From Yersinia pekkanenii (lineage in GTDB: Bacteria; Pseudomonadota; Gammaproteobacteria; Enterobacterales; Enterobacteriaceae): 58,366 bases of DNA. The stretch is taken from NCBI RefSeq assembly GCF_001152565.1, contig NZ_CQAZ01000029.1, positions 1 through 58,366 on the forward strand. Direction: 5' to 3'. Below the pieces are notes generated by a model that was not told where the DNA came from, searched no databases, and saw only the letters and a list, made by a program, of their open reading frames with translations. Below are positions 17,679 through 25,526 of this stretch, in pieces. Made by a program: the position numbers and the translations under genes. Within the stretch, counting starts at the first letter, position 1, and each line of letters starts with the position of its first letter.

Positions 17679-17945
17679 ATGGCGACAATCAAGGTTTTTT
17701 GCACGGCGTGTGGTGCGCGAATGCATAACCGCAAGTCAGTATGGCAAGCGCCCCAGCTTGCAAACCTGTATTACACCTGCACTAATGTAGAATGTAGCGA
17801 AACCAGCGTATATGAATTAACCCGCTCGCATACTGTTAGCCCTAGCGGCCTGGGTGATAAGGGTTTAATTAAAGCATTGCTGGAAAGGCTACGGCCAGAT
17901 GAACGGCAAATGGCCCTAAACTTGCTGCAAGGTCAGCCAGGATAA
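17679..17945 (+). CDS. ogr: late-gene transcription activator, Ogr/Delta family zinc-finger protein
   Basis: 88 residues from ATG 17679, which has a GGGGG ribosome site; a frame extension upstream to 17616 lacks similarity. The Ogr/Delta zinc motif is clear: CTAC (C-x2-C) and, 22 residues on, CTNVEC (C-x4-C). The protein binds upstream of P2-like late promoters and recruits RNA polymerase alpha. It follows portal Q and ends at a strong terminator. Confidence 0.92.
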   Translation: MATIKVFCTACGARMHNRKSVWQAPQLANLYYTCTNVECSETSVYELTRSHTVSPSGLGDKGLIKALLERLRPDERQMALNLLQGQPG

Positions 17946-17948
17946 GAG

Positions 17949-17974
17949 AAACCCGCCGAATGGCGGGGTTTTTG
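17949..17974 (+). terminator. rho-independent terminator after ogr
   Basis: AAACCCGCC, loop GAAT, GGCGGGGTT followed by T-rich sequence. It closes the P-Q-ogr transcript and, read in reverse (A-rich 5' side), could also serve the convergent early operon ending at 17981. Confidence 0.85.
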
Positions 17975-17980
17975 TGAGAG

Positions 17981-18319
17981 CTAATACTGCTCATTTTTTT
18001 CCATTTCCTCTCTTTCTCTTACCTCATTTTCTGGCATTAAACGCAGTAGCAAGGCAACCTTTGTCGGTAAAAAATCAGGTTTGATATCAAGTATTTCGCC
18101 CGTTTTATCATTCTTCGGTGGGCAAAAGGTGATGTACTCGTCCTTGAGTTCACCAGTGCGATAATCTGTATATCCACTGTAAAAAGTGCTCTCTGAACGC
18201 AGGACAACAGCATCACCGATGTTGAATTGATGGAGATTATCGCAAGTAACAACCAGATACCCGTCATCGGTTCTTGTTATGTAGTCTCGACCAGACACTT
18301 TTACTTCATGATATTTCAT
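17981..18319 (-). CDS. hypothetical phage protein at end of the early operon
   Basis: 112 residues from ATG 18319, chosen for the GAGGGG 11 bases upstream. It starts 17 bases after gpA. The sequence is beta-rich (YHEVKVSGRDYITRTDDGYLV in two strands) with an acidic-basic mixed C-terminus. Its FNIGDAVVLRSE segment resembles the FKVGDYLLLAEW of the DUF3850 gene at 21.6 kb, so a small PUA/ASCH-like fold is possible. That is a guess; no family recognised. Confidence 0.6.
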   Translation of the reverse strand: MKYHEVKVSGRDYITRTDDGYLVVTCDNLHQFNIGDAVVLRSESTFYSGYTDYRTGELKDEYITFCPPKNDKTGEILDIKPDFLPTKVALLLRLMPENEVREREEMEKNEQY

Positions 18320-18336
18320 GTTGCCCCTCAGACCGG

Positions 18337-21000
18337 CTAAGTACAAGAGTCGCACTCACGGCCATTAGCCGAATTATTATTATCAATCTCCTTACAACAT
18401 TTCTGACAATAGCGGGCTATAGGTTTTATTTCTATTGTTGTTTTATCTCGCAACCTCATTTTCCGATCTTCATCAATTTCGATAAAGGAGCCGCGAAGAA
18501 GGGCATTAATATAAATATCATCACCTGATAACCCCTGATTTTCTAATACCTCTCGTAACTCCGCCCTAAGCCAAAGCGGTGACGCTGCTTCACTATGTCG
18601 TTTTTGTTGTTTCCGAGGGCGCGAATCGGACTCTTCATTGATATCTGGCGGTAATTTCCGCAACCGTTCACGCATTTCCCGCCGCTGGGTAAAGGTTATC
18701 TTGTTAAAGTCGCTTAAATCTGGCGGGGGCGTTGTCCGTTTTTTACGCTGCTTTGGGGCCTCGTCGTCGGGGTGGGGACACTTATTGCCACGAGTCCGAG
18801 GGGCGATACTGCGCGCCCCAACGTCAAAATCAAAACCAACGTCAACCCCTGCGGCCACAGGAGTGGCCTTGGTTTGGCTGTCGTTGCTATCAGTCTTGCG
18901 TACCATCTTCCAGTTATCGCTATGGATGCAAACGCGTGAGCGGTCGCCTAGGCTGGGTGACCAGATGCCGTAAATCTTGGTACCGAGCTCGCCGTAGTCG
19001 TTAGGGGTTTCGGCCTCAATATAGGCGGTGCGAATAAGGTGATTTTTGCGGGGTTCCAGCACACCGCCTTGCTTGAGGATGTATGTTGCCATGCAGCCGG
19101 AGTCCGCTGCGGCTAACACATCATCCATGGCTTTATTCGCCAGCACTTTCTTCCATAACCAGACTTTACATAACCAGGCTTTACTCTCGCCGTTTTCATC
19201 TTTTTGTGGGGCGGTGACTTCCAGCTTGAGGGCTTTTGCCTCCGCCTTGCGGCGAAGCTGGCCGGCCAGCGTGCGCAATTCGCGGTAGACCTGGCGGGAG
19301 GGAATGCCAAAAAAGCGGAATTGCTGGACGCCGTGAAGGGAAGCCCAGGCGACAGCCTTCTCGGTATCGTCACCCAAAAGCTGGCCGGTTTCTTTGCTGA
19401 CTATCGGCTTGCCGGTCTTTTTATCCAGCTTTCCTTTAATGTTACTGCCGTGCACGTTCTTACCCAGGTACTTGGTGAGGTAGCTGGTGATGGTGCCTTT
19501 GCTTTTGAGTACCCGCTTAGCATCAAAGCGGGGTTTAATATCCCGCCCTAACTCCGCCCTGTCCTCACGAATGGCAAAATCCCGCATCACCCGAGTGATT
19601 GCGCCCCGGTGCTCTCCTTTCATGATGCACATTAAATGCCAATGGACAGTGCCATCATGATGGGGTTCAGCAATGCGGACGCCGTACCAGCGCAAATCTA
19701 GCCGGCTAAGTTTTTTCCTGATACCTGCAAACAGATTAACCAGGTAATCGCTGCTTTCCCTGACGGTCTTAGTCGTCCATTTCGGGTTAGGTCTGCCATC
19801 TTTAAGCGTGGCGTGATACTTAGAGGGGCAGGTGATGGTGTAAAACATCGCCTTATCGCCGCGCATTTCTGCCAGATTTTCCAGCCCCTTACAGGTGGTC
19901 ATCATTTCGATGTAGCGCAGGTGTGGGTTACTGGCGCTGGCGTTAACTACTTCTTCCATATCCATGATAAAACCGTCGTTATTAACCAGCTCATGGGCGC
20001 GGATAAACTCAGCGGAGCGCCGCCACTGCTCGCGCTGATAAATGAGCGCTTCCTGGCTGATATAAGGGGAGGCTTTCTTGTGAACCAGCATGACAGCGCG
20101 CAATTGCTCCTCTCGCCACTGACACCGCAGCCGCCATAATCGGCCCTTCCACCATGTGGCACAGCGCAAACGGGCCAGCGCTCCGGGGATCAGGTCGTAG
20201 GGTATCTTGCCTCTGCGGCGTATTTTATCGTTGAGCGCATCCCAATTCGGCGGGGTGATCGAAAGCTTTTGGGCTTCGTTAGCAATAGCGTGATAAATAT
20301 GCAATATCTGGGCTGGCGTGGCATTGTCTGCCGGGAGGTTCTCCATCTGGCTATCAAGTAACATATCCATATGCGCAGCGGCCATGGTTGCCAGAGTGGT
20401 GACCTCTCTTTTATTGAGTTCGGCCAAATGCAACAGGCCGTCTAATCCCTCGCGGCTGGCAATGTATCGTAGGGCGGCGGTTTGTTGTTTCCCTCGCATA
20501 GCGTCCAGGCGTGACAATGCTTTCTCAATAGTTCCGTTCAAGAATGCATTGGCTCGCTCGTCACACTGTTCCCGGCGTAAGTAATCAATACGTCGCTGTA
20601 ATGGCTGGCGAATAAATTTCGGTTGGCTGGTGAGATCGGCCTGAGTTTTTAGAGCGTGATTATGGCGTTCGGCTTCTTTGGCCAAGGTCAGCCAGGCGAG
20701 GGTAATATCACGCTTTGCCTCGTCATCTTCAAAGTTATCAAGTCGCCACTGGTGCCTTACTTTGGCCTTGCGCTCCTCGTCAGTGAGTGCGGCTTCGGTG
20801 GCTGCTTTTTTGCTCTCAATATCCACCTGGTAGGCCGCTATCATTTGTGCAAGCGGGGTAAGTTGCACCGGCACTATATTTTGACGTGGGTTTATGCTGG
20901 CTTTGGGTTTATTCCAAGAGTAAACCCCAGCAAACGTTTCATCGTTTCCGGGGTAAGGTTGTGATGGGGTGGGCTGAATTCTGCCGCGTTTGTTGGTCAT
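18337..21000 (-). CDS. phage replication endonuclease gpA (rolling-circle initiator)
   Basis: 887 residues, Phage_GPA family. It nicks its origin and stays covalently bound through paired tyrosines to start rolling-circle replication. The HUH metal motif is HWH at residues 453-455 (GTVHWHLMC), and the catalytic YxxxY is Tyr507 and Tyr511 in [11 protein letters not shown]2 gpA is about 760 residues, so this one is longer; the extra C-terminus holds a four-Cys zinc-ribbon-like end (CQKC ... CDSC, about 863-886). It follows a small HTH gene with a 4-base overlap. The phage origin, usually inside gpA, is not identified. Confidence 0.94.
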   Translation of the reverse strand: MTNKRGRIQPTPSQPYPGNDETFAGVYSWNKPKASINPRQNIVPVQLTPLAQMIAAYQVDIESKKAATEAALTDEERKAKVRHQWRLDNFEDDEAKRDITLAWLTLAKEAERHNHALKTQADLTSQPKFIRQPLQRRIDYLRREQCDERANAFLNGTIEKALSRLDAMRGKQQTAALRYIASREGLDGLLHLAELNKREVTTLATMAAAHMDMLLDSQMENLPADNATPAQILHIYHAIANEAQKLSITPPNWDALNDKIRRRGKIPYDLIPGALARLRCATWWKGRLWRLRCQWREEQLRAVMLVHKKASPYISQEALIYQREQWRRSAEFIRAHELVNNDGFIMDMEEVVNASASNPHLRYIEMMTTCKGLENLAEMRGDKAMFYTITCPSKYHATLKDGRPNPKWTTKTVRESSDYLVNLFAGIRKKLSRLDLRWYGVRIAEPHHDGTVHWHLMCIMKGEHRGAITRVMRDFAIREDRAELGRDIKPRFDAKRVLKSKGTITSYLTKYLGKNVHGSNIKGKLDKKTGKPIVSKETGQLLGDDTEKAVAWASLHGVQQFRFFGIPSRQVYRELRTLAGQLRRKAEAKALKLEVTAPQKDENGESKAWLCKVWLWKKVLANKAMDDVLAAADSGCMATYILKQGGVLEPRKNHLIRTAYIEAETPNDYGELGTKIYGIWSPSLGDRSRVCIHSDNWKMVRKTDSNDSQTKATPVAAGVDVGFDFDVGARSIAPRTRGNKCPHPDDEAPKQRKKRTTPPPDLSDFNKITFTQRREMRERLRKLPPDINEESDSRPRKQQKRHSEAASPLWLRAELREVLENQGLSGDDIYINALLRGSFIEIDEDRKMRLRDKTTIEIKPIARYCQKCCKEIDNNNSANGRECDSCT

Positions 21001-21350
21001 TGCTGGAGTGAGTAACCAGGTGTGGGTGACTGGCGTATCCGGTATTGAGTGACTTGGTAGACGTAGCTGACCGGGAGTTCCATTTTCTCTGAGATGAATC
21101 TAGGCTTTACGCCCTCATCGTAAAGCGCGCGACATAGCTCCACATCATGATCGCTGTATTTGGCATTGCGGTTGCACTCACCGATAGTTGACGGATTTAT
21201 CCCCTCAAAAGATACCTTTTGCTGCACTGCCTTGGGTGTTCGCCCCAATCGATTGGCAATATCCCGGTATAAGGTTGTTGTGATGGCTTCGCGCAGATAA
21301 GCCACCTCATCAGGTGACCAGGGTTGGCGGTGGCGCGTAGGGGCAGTCAT
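20997..21350 (-). CDS. putative HTH/Myb-like DNA-binding protein
   Basis: 117 residues. The first half ([28 protein letters not shown], about 11-43) looks like a SANT/Myb or GcrA-type helix-turn-helix, and the second half ([23 protein letters not shown]) like another HTH. Its stop overlaps the gpA start, so it may act with gpA on the origin or control the operon. Function unproven. Confidence 0.66.
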   Translation of the reverse strand: MTAPTRHRQPWSPDEVAYLREAITTTLYRDIANRLGRTPKAVQQKVSFEGINPSTIGECNRNAKYSDHDVELCRALYDEGVKPRFISEKMELPVSYVYQVTQYRIRQSPTPGYSLQQ

Positions 21351-21556
21351 GATTTATCTCCCCCAAATAGCTTGATGGCACCCACGATCAAAGAAACGAT
21401 TCCAGCAGCAGCAATTAATATTGCAGGCAATACCCAAAATGGCGCAGTGACCCACCACCATGACCAGGTGATATACCCCATTAACTTTAAGGTGATGAAA
21501 ATAAGCCCAAGAGCCATGACGGGGGTTATTTTCCAAGACTTGCTTTCTTTGCTCAT
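21347..21556 (-). CDS. small two-helix membrane protein
   Basis: 69 residues. Two hydrophobic segments, about 12-28 ([16 protein letters not shown]) and 37-62 (with a [11 protein letters not shown] Trp cluster ahead), and a charged end (KLFGGDKS). The LKLxGxIxWSWWWV core recurs in many phage and plasmid small proteins that databases label transmembrane Fragile-X-F; role unknown. It overlaps the HTH gene start by 4 bases. Confidence 0.66.
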   Translation of the reverse strand: MSKESKSWKITPVMALGLIFITLKLMGYITWSWWWVTAPFWVLPAILIAAAGIVSLIVGAIKLFGGDKS

Positions 21557-21630
21557 TTTTAATTCTCGTATTTACATGTGTAATAAGCCCCCACTACGAA
21601 CTGATAGGGGATTGTGTTTATATTTCGGTT

Positions 21631-22305
21631 TTAAAATGGAATTTCATCGCATGGATCAAAAAATGAAAGCATGACTAATTTCGGGGCAGTAAAATCACAT
21701 TGCGTAACGTCTGATATTTCTACAATAATCTTACGGCCGGAATACTCGAATGCCTCTTCGTCCCACTCAGCTAAAAGCAAATAATCGCCGACCTTAAAAT
21801 CTCGGTCATTAGTTCGTAGTTCGGCTTTTTTCTTTCCTTCAATAACTGCTTGGAAATATTCAGGCAGGATTTTTAATTGATGGGTTTTAACCGCTTGTGA
21901 ATGTGAAGCAACTTCTTGAAATGCTTCCGCTGTGCGTAAAGCTTCTTTACGTTCTGCCTCTGTTTTATTTATTGCCTGGATTGCTAATGCAGTTGTTTTA
22001 TTACGCCCCTCTTGGCATACATCTTTACCCGCATCCGTTCCCATAATCGCAAATATTAAAGAATCCCATTTAAGTTCGGATGATGAATAGAATTCATCTA
22101 AAAACTTAATACGCTTCCTTAACCTGATTGTTTCACTATTAAGGCGTTCGATTTCAATACCGGCATCAGTTAGTTGCGTAAGTACATACCTTGGATTAAT
22201 ACCAAAGCGGGATGCTGCACGTGTAATGTCAGAAGACGCGCGGAACAGCCCCCTTAGTGCGATAAAAGTATTAGTATTAGTATTAGTATTAGTATTAGTA
22301 GCCAT
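21631..22305 (-). CDS. DUF3850-domain protein with variable Thr-Asn repeat start
   Basis: 224 residues. The C-terminal third (HQLKILPEYFQAVIEGKKKAELR then FKVGDYLLLAEW, about 145-190, quoted in short parts HQLKILPEYF and GKKKAELR) is a DUF3850 domain, a small PUA/ASCH-like fold thought to bind nucleic acid. The N-terminal half is helical with a possible coiled coil (ETIRLRKRIKFLDEF). Residues 3-13 are a Thr-Asn repeat encoded by a perfect 6-bp tandem repeat (22268-22300). The start overlaps the upstream stop as TAATG. Confidence 0.72.
   Translation of the reverse strand: MATNTNTNTNTNTFIALRGLFRASSDITRAASRFGINPRYVLTQLTDAGIEIERLNSETIRLRKRIKFLDEFYSSSELKWDSLIFAIMGTDAGKDVCQEGRNKTTALAIQAINKTEAERKEALRTAEAFQEVASHSQAVKTHQLKILPEYFQAVIEGKKKAELRTNDRDFKVGDYLLLAEWDEEAFEYSGRKIIVEISDVTQCDFTAPKLVMLSFFDPCDEIPF
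22268..22300. repeat. hexanucleotide tandem repeat (AGTATT)n
   Basis: Five and a half perfect copies of AGTATT on the plus strand, coding for alternating Asn-Thr codons at the start of the DUF3850 gene. Copy-number change by slippage would keep the frame. Confidence 0.9.
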
Positions 22306-22541
22306 TATTTAGCCTCTTTATTTTCAGTGGATGAATTAGCAATGGATTTAATTAATAACATCCAGTTAGATAACTCTTTAAATACTTCTTCTTTAGAAAT
22401 GTTGAGGTTATTTAATGCAGTTAGTTTGTTTTCTAATCGTTCAAGCAATAACAAGCGTTCAGAAAGACGAGCATTATTAAAATGCGCGATCAGCTCGATG
22501 TCGTTTAGTTCTTTGGTTAGCTTTATTGGTGCAACAGCCAT
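22305..22541 (-). CDS. hypothetical phage protein
   Basis: 78 residues from ATG 22541, chosen for GAGGTAA 6 bases upstream. All-helical with two Leu-rich stretches (SERLLLLERLENKLTALNNL, 20 residues), so it may form a coiled coil and an oligomer. TAATG overlap with the DUF3850 gene suggests coupled translation. No family recognised. Confidence 0.62.
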   Translation of the reverse strand: MAVAPIKLTKELNDIELIAHFNNARLSERLLLLERLENKLTALNNLNISKEEVFKELSNWMLLIKSIANSSTENKEAK

Positions 22542-22612
22542 TGTTATTACCTCGCCATTTAGATAATGGGAATCCCGGCGCAACTAAGCGCCTGTTAAAT
22601 TCAGGTGTTTAT

Positions 22613-22963
22613 TTAATCTATTTTATTATCCGGTAGCGGATCACAATCTATATAGGTGATTCTTTCCGGTAATAAACTGGCTGATGCCCTCCATCTGTTT
22701 AGTGCATCAACTATATTTATCTGCTCTTGCGGTAGCAGCTCCTTAAACGCTAATCCATGCCTGGCCCTTGGAATATCTGCAAGATAGTAAATGGCACCTT
22801 TCATTTTTGGGTCTGTGTCGCCCATTTCTTTAAGCAGTGCCGGAATGATTCCCTGGTGTTTTTTGTTGGGGAATAAACACCAAATTTCAGCGGTATGCCG
22901 TAGGCCGTGCTGACGCTCTTTTAATGTCAGCGGTACAGTTCGGGCCTCTTCGGTGTTTGCCAT
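22613..22963 (-). CDS. hypothetical phage protein
   Basis: 116 residues from ATG 22963, which has AAGGGGA upstream. Mixed helical protein with LKERQHGLRHTAEIWCLFP near the start and LPQEQINIVDALNRWRA near the end. It looks globular and cytoplasmic. It starts 8 bases after the upstream gene, so it is in the same early operon. No family recognised. Confidence 0.62.
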   Translation of the reverse strand: MANTEEARTVPLTLKERQHGLRHTAEIWCLFPNKKHQGIIPALLKEMGDTDPKMKGAIYYLADIPRARHGLAFKELLPQEQINIVDALNRWRASASLLPERITYIDCDPLPDNKID

Positions 22964-22971
22964 ACATCCCC

Positions 22972-23208
22972 TTACGCAAATATTCCCATCAGACGCGCCC
23001 ACCAACAGGGTTTAGCCCTGGGCTTTGTCATGAATGGAGTGCGACAACCCCTGATAAAAAAGACTTTGCTTGCATCTGGCTGGAAGTGACGTCCCTCAGG
23101 GGTTTCAATCCAACCCCGATAATGAAAGCGGTACGTTACCTGCCCCTGATTGATTTCTTGACCGCTTACCAGCATTGCGGCCAGTGACGGACATTGATTA
23201 GCGGTCAT
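22972..23208 (-). CDS. hypothetical phage protein
   Basis: 78 residues from ATG 23208 (GGAGAT upstream). Contains a TYRFHYRGWIETPEGRHF beta stretch and a basic Trp-containing end (PRAKPCWWARLMG). No family recognised. Upstream of it on the minus strand lies 23209-23523, which is used by the plus-strand leader and gene at 23355. Confidence 0.58.
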   Translation of the reverse strand: MTANQCPSLAAMLVSGQEINQGQVTYRFHYRGWIETPEGRHFQPDASKVFFIRGCRTPFMTKPRAKPCWWARLMGIFA

Positions 23209-23282
23209 AAAGTGATCTCCATCAAATGAATAGTTGCCGGGGGACGGCATCGCGCCCGGCCCGCGTTTTTTGTGGTACTGTT

Positions 23283-23323
23283 TTTGCGCCGGTTACTACT
23301 GTGAGAAGGAACTCCGGCGCAAA
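23283..23323 (+). promoter_or_regulatory. perfect 10-bp stem-loop, C4-antisense-like leader
   Basis: TTTGCGCCGG (23283-23292), a 21-base loop with CTACTGTGAGAAGG, then CCGGCGCAAA (23314-23323), followed by ACCAACCACAA and AAGGAG of the next gene. The GC-rich stretch 23236-23270 ahead of it also folds. Layout and loop resemble from memory the C4/CI-type antisense leaders placed before icd/ash genes in P1, P7 and P4-like elements. A second hairpin of the same plan lies at 58092. The stem is seen; the RNA class is inferred. Confidence 0.55.
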
Positions 23324-23354
23324 TACCTACCAACCACAAAAAGGAGTTATATAC

Positions 23355-23588
23355 ATGGAAATTGAAGCAATTTTCCCAAAGGAACTTGAGTGCAAACTAA
23401 TGTCCGACGCTTCCGGAAATAAGTTTATTGGCGTAATCATGGGCAATCTCCATACGCGTATTGGAACTTTAATGGGGCACGATACGCCGCCATATGCTCT
23501 AACTCCGGAAATGGCTACAGACCTTATTCAGGATTTGATTGATGGTCTGAATAATATCGACGGTGGAAACCGCTCTCTTCGACTGTGA
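23355..23588 (+). CDS. hypothetical phage protein on plus strand inside early operon
   Basis: 77 residues from ATG 23355 with a strong AAGGAG at 9 bases. It runs against the surrounding minus-strand operon and has its own structured leader. The sequence (MEIEAIFPKELECKLMSD... then TPEMATDLIQDLIDGLNNI) is acidic and looks like a small globular protein with a C-terminal helix. No family recognised. Confidence 0.62.
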   Translation: MEIEAIFPKELECKLMSDASGNKFIGVIMGNLHTRIGTLMGHDTPPYALTPEMATDLIQDLIDGLNNIDGGNRSLRL

Positions 23589-23706
23589 GAAATCTCATTT
23601 CATAGCCAAGCAGGTTTTTAAAAATAAAAGATGGTGTAAGTTCAGCCTCAGGAGTGGGGCTGGTTTTTTTCGATGTACCACGCGGTTGTAATTTCTTCAT
23701 TTTCAC
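23524..23706 (-). CDS. possible small phage protein (doubtful)
   Basis: 60 codons, basic at the start (KMKKLQPRGTSKK). It overlaps the 3' end of the plus-strand gene at 23355 antisense. In favour: the 25 bases ahead of it closely match those ahead of the gene starting at 24422 (GCGAAAGGGTTTTATT core in both). Against: no strong ribosome site and the opposite strand is better supported. Confidence 0.3.
   Translation of the reverse strand: MKMKKLQPRGTSKKTSPTPEAELTPSFIFKNLLGYEMRFLTVEESGFHRRYYSDHQSNPE
23642..23669 (+). terminator. possible terminator after the 23355 gene
   Basis: CAGCC, a ten-base spacer, GGCTGG and a run of seven T. The stem is short (5 bp), so this is a weak prediction. Confidence 0.4.
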
Positions 23707-23743
23707 AATCCCATTCCGTAAATAAAAATAAAACCCTTTCGCG

Positions 23744-23914
23744 ATGGATAAAGACGCCGCTAAGCGGTTTACTGAAAAACTTGACTCAATAATGAATCTC
23801 GCCTTTGGCCGTAGTCAGCCCACCGTGTCGCTATCTTTTGATTCCAACTATGTGAAAATGCGAATTGATGCCCTTATCAGGCTCGCTGACGAGATGAGAT
23901 CCAGCGAGCAATAG
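23744..23914 (+). CDS. possible small phage protein on plus strand
   Basis: 56 codons, ATG 23744 to TAG 23914. The sequence (MDKDAAKRFTEKLDSIMNL ... YVKMRIDALIRLADEM) is compact and protein-like with two helices, but there is no clear ribosome site. Its 3' end overlaps the end of the minus-strand gene at 23877 by 38 bases. Confidence 0.38.
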   Translation: MDKDAAKRFTEKLDSIMNLAFGRSQPTVSLSFDSNYVKMRIDALIRLADEMRSSEQ

Positions 23915-24422
23915 AGTATCTAACCCCTTGTTCTAACTTATCAATGTCGGGCTGCTTTACTGGCTCGGCATTTTCAGAATGATCTGCCAGGCTCCACATA
24001 AAGCCCTGCACCATCTTTAATAGTTCAATAATATCTTTACGAACAAGATGGTGTTCGAGTTCGGTAATCATTCTTGCAATAACGCAATCCGAAAACATTG
24101 CATCATTTACGGTAATGGGTTTCATCTCTTGAATGGGTGGGACTGGCTCAGCTCGCCCCACTGGCTCTTCTTTAATGTATCCGTCGGGTATGCCTTTGAC
24201 TGCATTGGGTGGGTATATCGATACGGCATCAATGATATGAGCACCGTCGCTTGCTGGAATAAGGGCGGCGGCAATAACGTCAAGGGCTACTGATGTGCGC
24301 GCGCGGGCGTCGCCGGGGTAATTTATTACTGATCCGGTACCGGAGGGAAATACTGATTCAATCATTTCAGTATTAAGAATAAAGAATCCTTCGGTAGATT
24401 TTATTTTCACAAAATTAGACAT
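23877..24422 (-). CDS. hypothetical phage protein
   Basis: 181 residues, ATG 24422 with GAGGA upstream. The N-terminal 60 residues are beta-rich (FVKIKSTEGFFILNTEMIESVF), a Pro-rich linker follows (about 85-100, EEPVGRAEPVPPIQEM), then a helical C-terminus (MITELEHHLVRKDIIELLKM). Two-domain protein; no family recognised. It lies 65 bases after the next upstream gene in the same direction. Confidence 0.6.
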   Translation of the reverse strand: MSNFVKIKSTEGFFILNTEMIESVFPSGTGSVINYPGDARARTSVALDVIAAALIPASDGAHIIDAVSIYPPNAVKGIPDGYIKEEPVGRAEPVPPIQEMKPITVNDAMFSDCVIARMITELEHHLVRKDIIELLKMVQGFMWSLADHSENAEPVKQPDIDKLEQGVRYSIARWISSRQRA

Positions 24423-24487
24423 ATTTAAATCCTCGCTGGTTAATAAGAATAAAACCCTTTCGCAAATCTATTATTTGAGGGAGGGCT

Positions 24488-24799
24488 TTATCCCCTCAGT
24501 ACTTCATTAAATGGTTCGGGTGGTACCTTGCTTGCCTTGAAGTCGCGGGTGGCGTCTCTCAATAATGGGTAGACGGTTATGTCACCCTCGCCAGTGGTTA
24601 CCGCCAACGTTGTCAGCATGTCCAGATTGGCAATGGTATTTGCGGTAATGATGTCGTATTTCTGAATGACTAATTTCCGCTCGGTATCAGGCAGAGAGCT
24701 GATCGCGTTACCGGGGAAGCTTGCCCACAATTCGTCACTGTTAAAGTAATGGTTTTGCAGCACGATATTGGCGAGCTGTAGAATTAGTGACTTTTTCAT
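24488..24799 (-). CDS. hypothetical phage protein
   Basis: 103 residues, helical, MKKSLILQLANIVLQNHYF start. GAGGA precedes the ATG, and the start overlaps the upstream stop by 4 bases. No family recognised. Part of the early operon running from cox to gpA. Confidence 0.6.
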   Translation of the reverse strand: MKKSLILQLANIVLQNHYFNSDELWASFPGNAISSLPDTERKLVIQKYDIITANTIANLDMLTTLAVTTGEGDITVYPLLRDATRDFKASKVPPEPFNEVLRG

Positions 24800-25047
24800 T
24801 GTGCGTTCCTCATTTCATGCAGCGTGTCGATGTATTCCAGCGCCTGCGCTAGCGCGTCAAATTTGCCGTAAGACTCATCGCCCTGGCGAACGCGGTAACG
24901 AGTGATTGGGTTTATCTTGCTGCGCTTGTTGCAGGTAATTAAAAAACCACAGTAGGAATAGGTGTGGTTACTAATACGGTTCAGCGCACGAATAGGGGCG
25001 GGCTGGGTAATCTCATGCGCTAAGTTTTCTAATGACTGGTAGGTCAT
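24796..25047 (-). CDS. hypothetical phage protein
   Basis: 83 residues. Basic middle (CNKRSKINPITRYRVRQG) with predicted beta strands, then a helix (FDALAQALEYIDTLHEM). It overlaps the cox stop by 4 bases and the next start by 4, so it is the second gene of the early operon, the place of P2 orf78/B-type genes. No family recognised. Confidence 0.6.
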   Translation of the reverse strand: MTYQSLENLAHEITQPAPIRALNRISNHTYSYCGFLITCNKRSKINPITRYRVRQGDESYGKFDALAQALEYIDTLHEMRNAQ

Positions 25048-25418
25048 GCTGCGGCCCCTGCTTTATTCTTGCGGCCCCTGCCGGGCTTGCTGACGTTAAT
25101 ACGGTCTTTCCAGCCGTGCCATGCTGCTGGCGCGGTATCGACTAACTGTTTCGCGTGGTTGTCCCACTCTCTGCGGTTAACCCATAACTCCGCTTGGCCG
25201 CCAGGCTTAAGGGGATCAGCCATGTAAAAGGCGGGCAGTTTTCCGGCCTTTGCCATTGCCACTATTGCGCCAACAGTCTTACCGATATGGAGGGCGAAAC
25301 CCTCTTTCGATACCAGGTCGGAAGGGTTTACAGATAAGCGAATTTCTTCCTTTACCGGCTTGCCAGCTCTGGTTTTGGCTTCGGTAGTTTCATCTATCGT
25401 TTTAGCTTCATCAGACAT
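25044..25418 (-). CDS. cox: Cox-family regulator (lytic repressor and excisionase)
   Basis: 124 residues. The core KEGFALHIGKTVGAIVAMAK followed by AGKLPAFYMADP and GGQAELWVNRREWDN (about 38-87) fits the Phage_Cox family. P2-type Cox binds the early control region to repress the CI promoter and acts in excision with integrase. It is divergent from the repressor and heads the early operon. The N-terminus (about 1-30) is Thr/Glu/Lys-rich and the C-terminus basic (GRGRKNKAG), both beyond the usual Cox length. Confidence 0.82.
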   Translation of the reverse strand: MSDEAKTIDETTEAKTRAGKPVKEEIRLSVNPSDLVSKEGFALHIGKTVGAIVAMAKAGKLPAFYMADPLKPGGQAELWVNRREWDNHAKQLVDTAPAAWHGWKDRINVSKPGRGRKNKAGAAA

Positions 25419-25449
25419 TTGCTATTCTCCAGTCTGCTATTTGGTATTG

Positions 25450-25479
25450 AGTTAGAACTAGTTGGAACCAGTTACAACA
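25450..25479. promoter_or_regulatory. three tandem 10-bp operator-like repeats
   Basis: AGTTAGAACT, AGTTGGAACC and AGTTACAACA lie head to tail with a 10-bp period (one helical turn) in the 108-bp gap between cox and the repressor. A TTGGAA/TATCTA pair with a 16-bp spacer inside this block could be the repressor promoter. The repeats are likely sites for CI or Cox. Confidence 0.68.
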
Positions 25480-25526
25480 CAATTATCTATCCCAATTGGA
25501 ATAGATACTATGGAGATGTTCGCACT

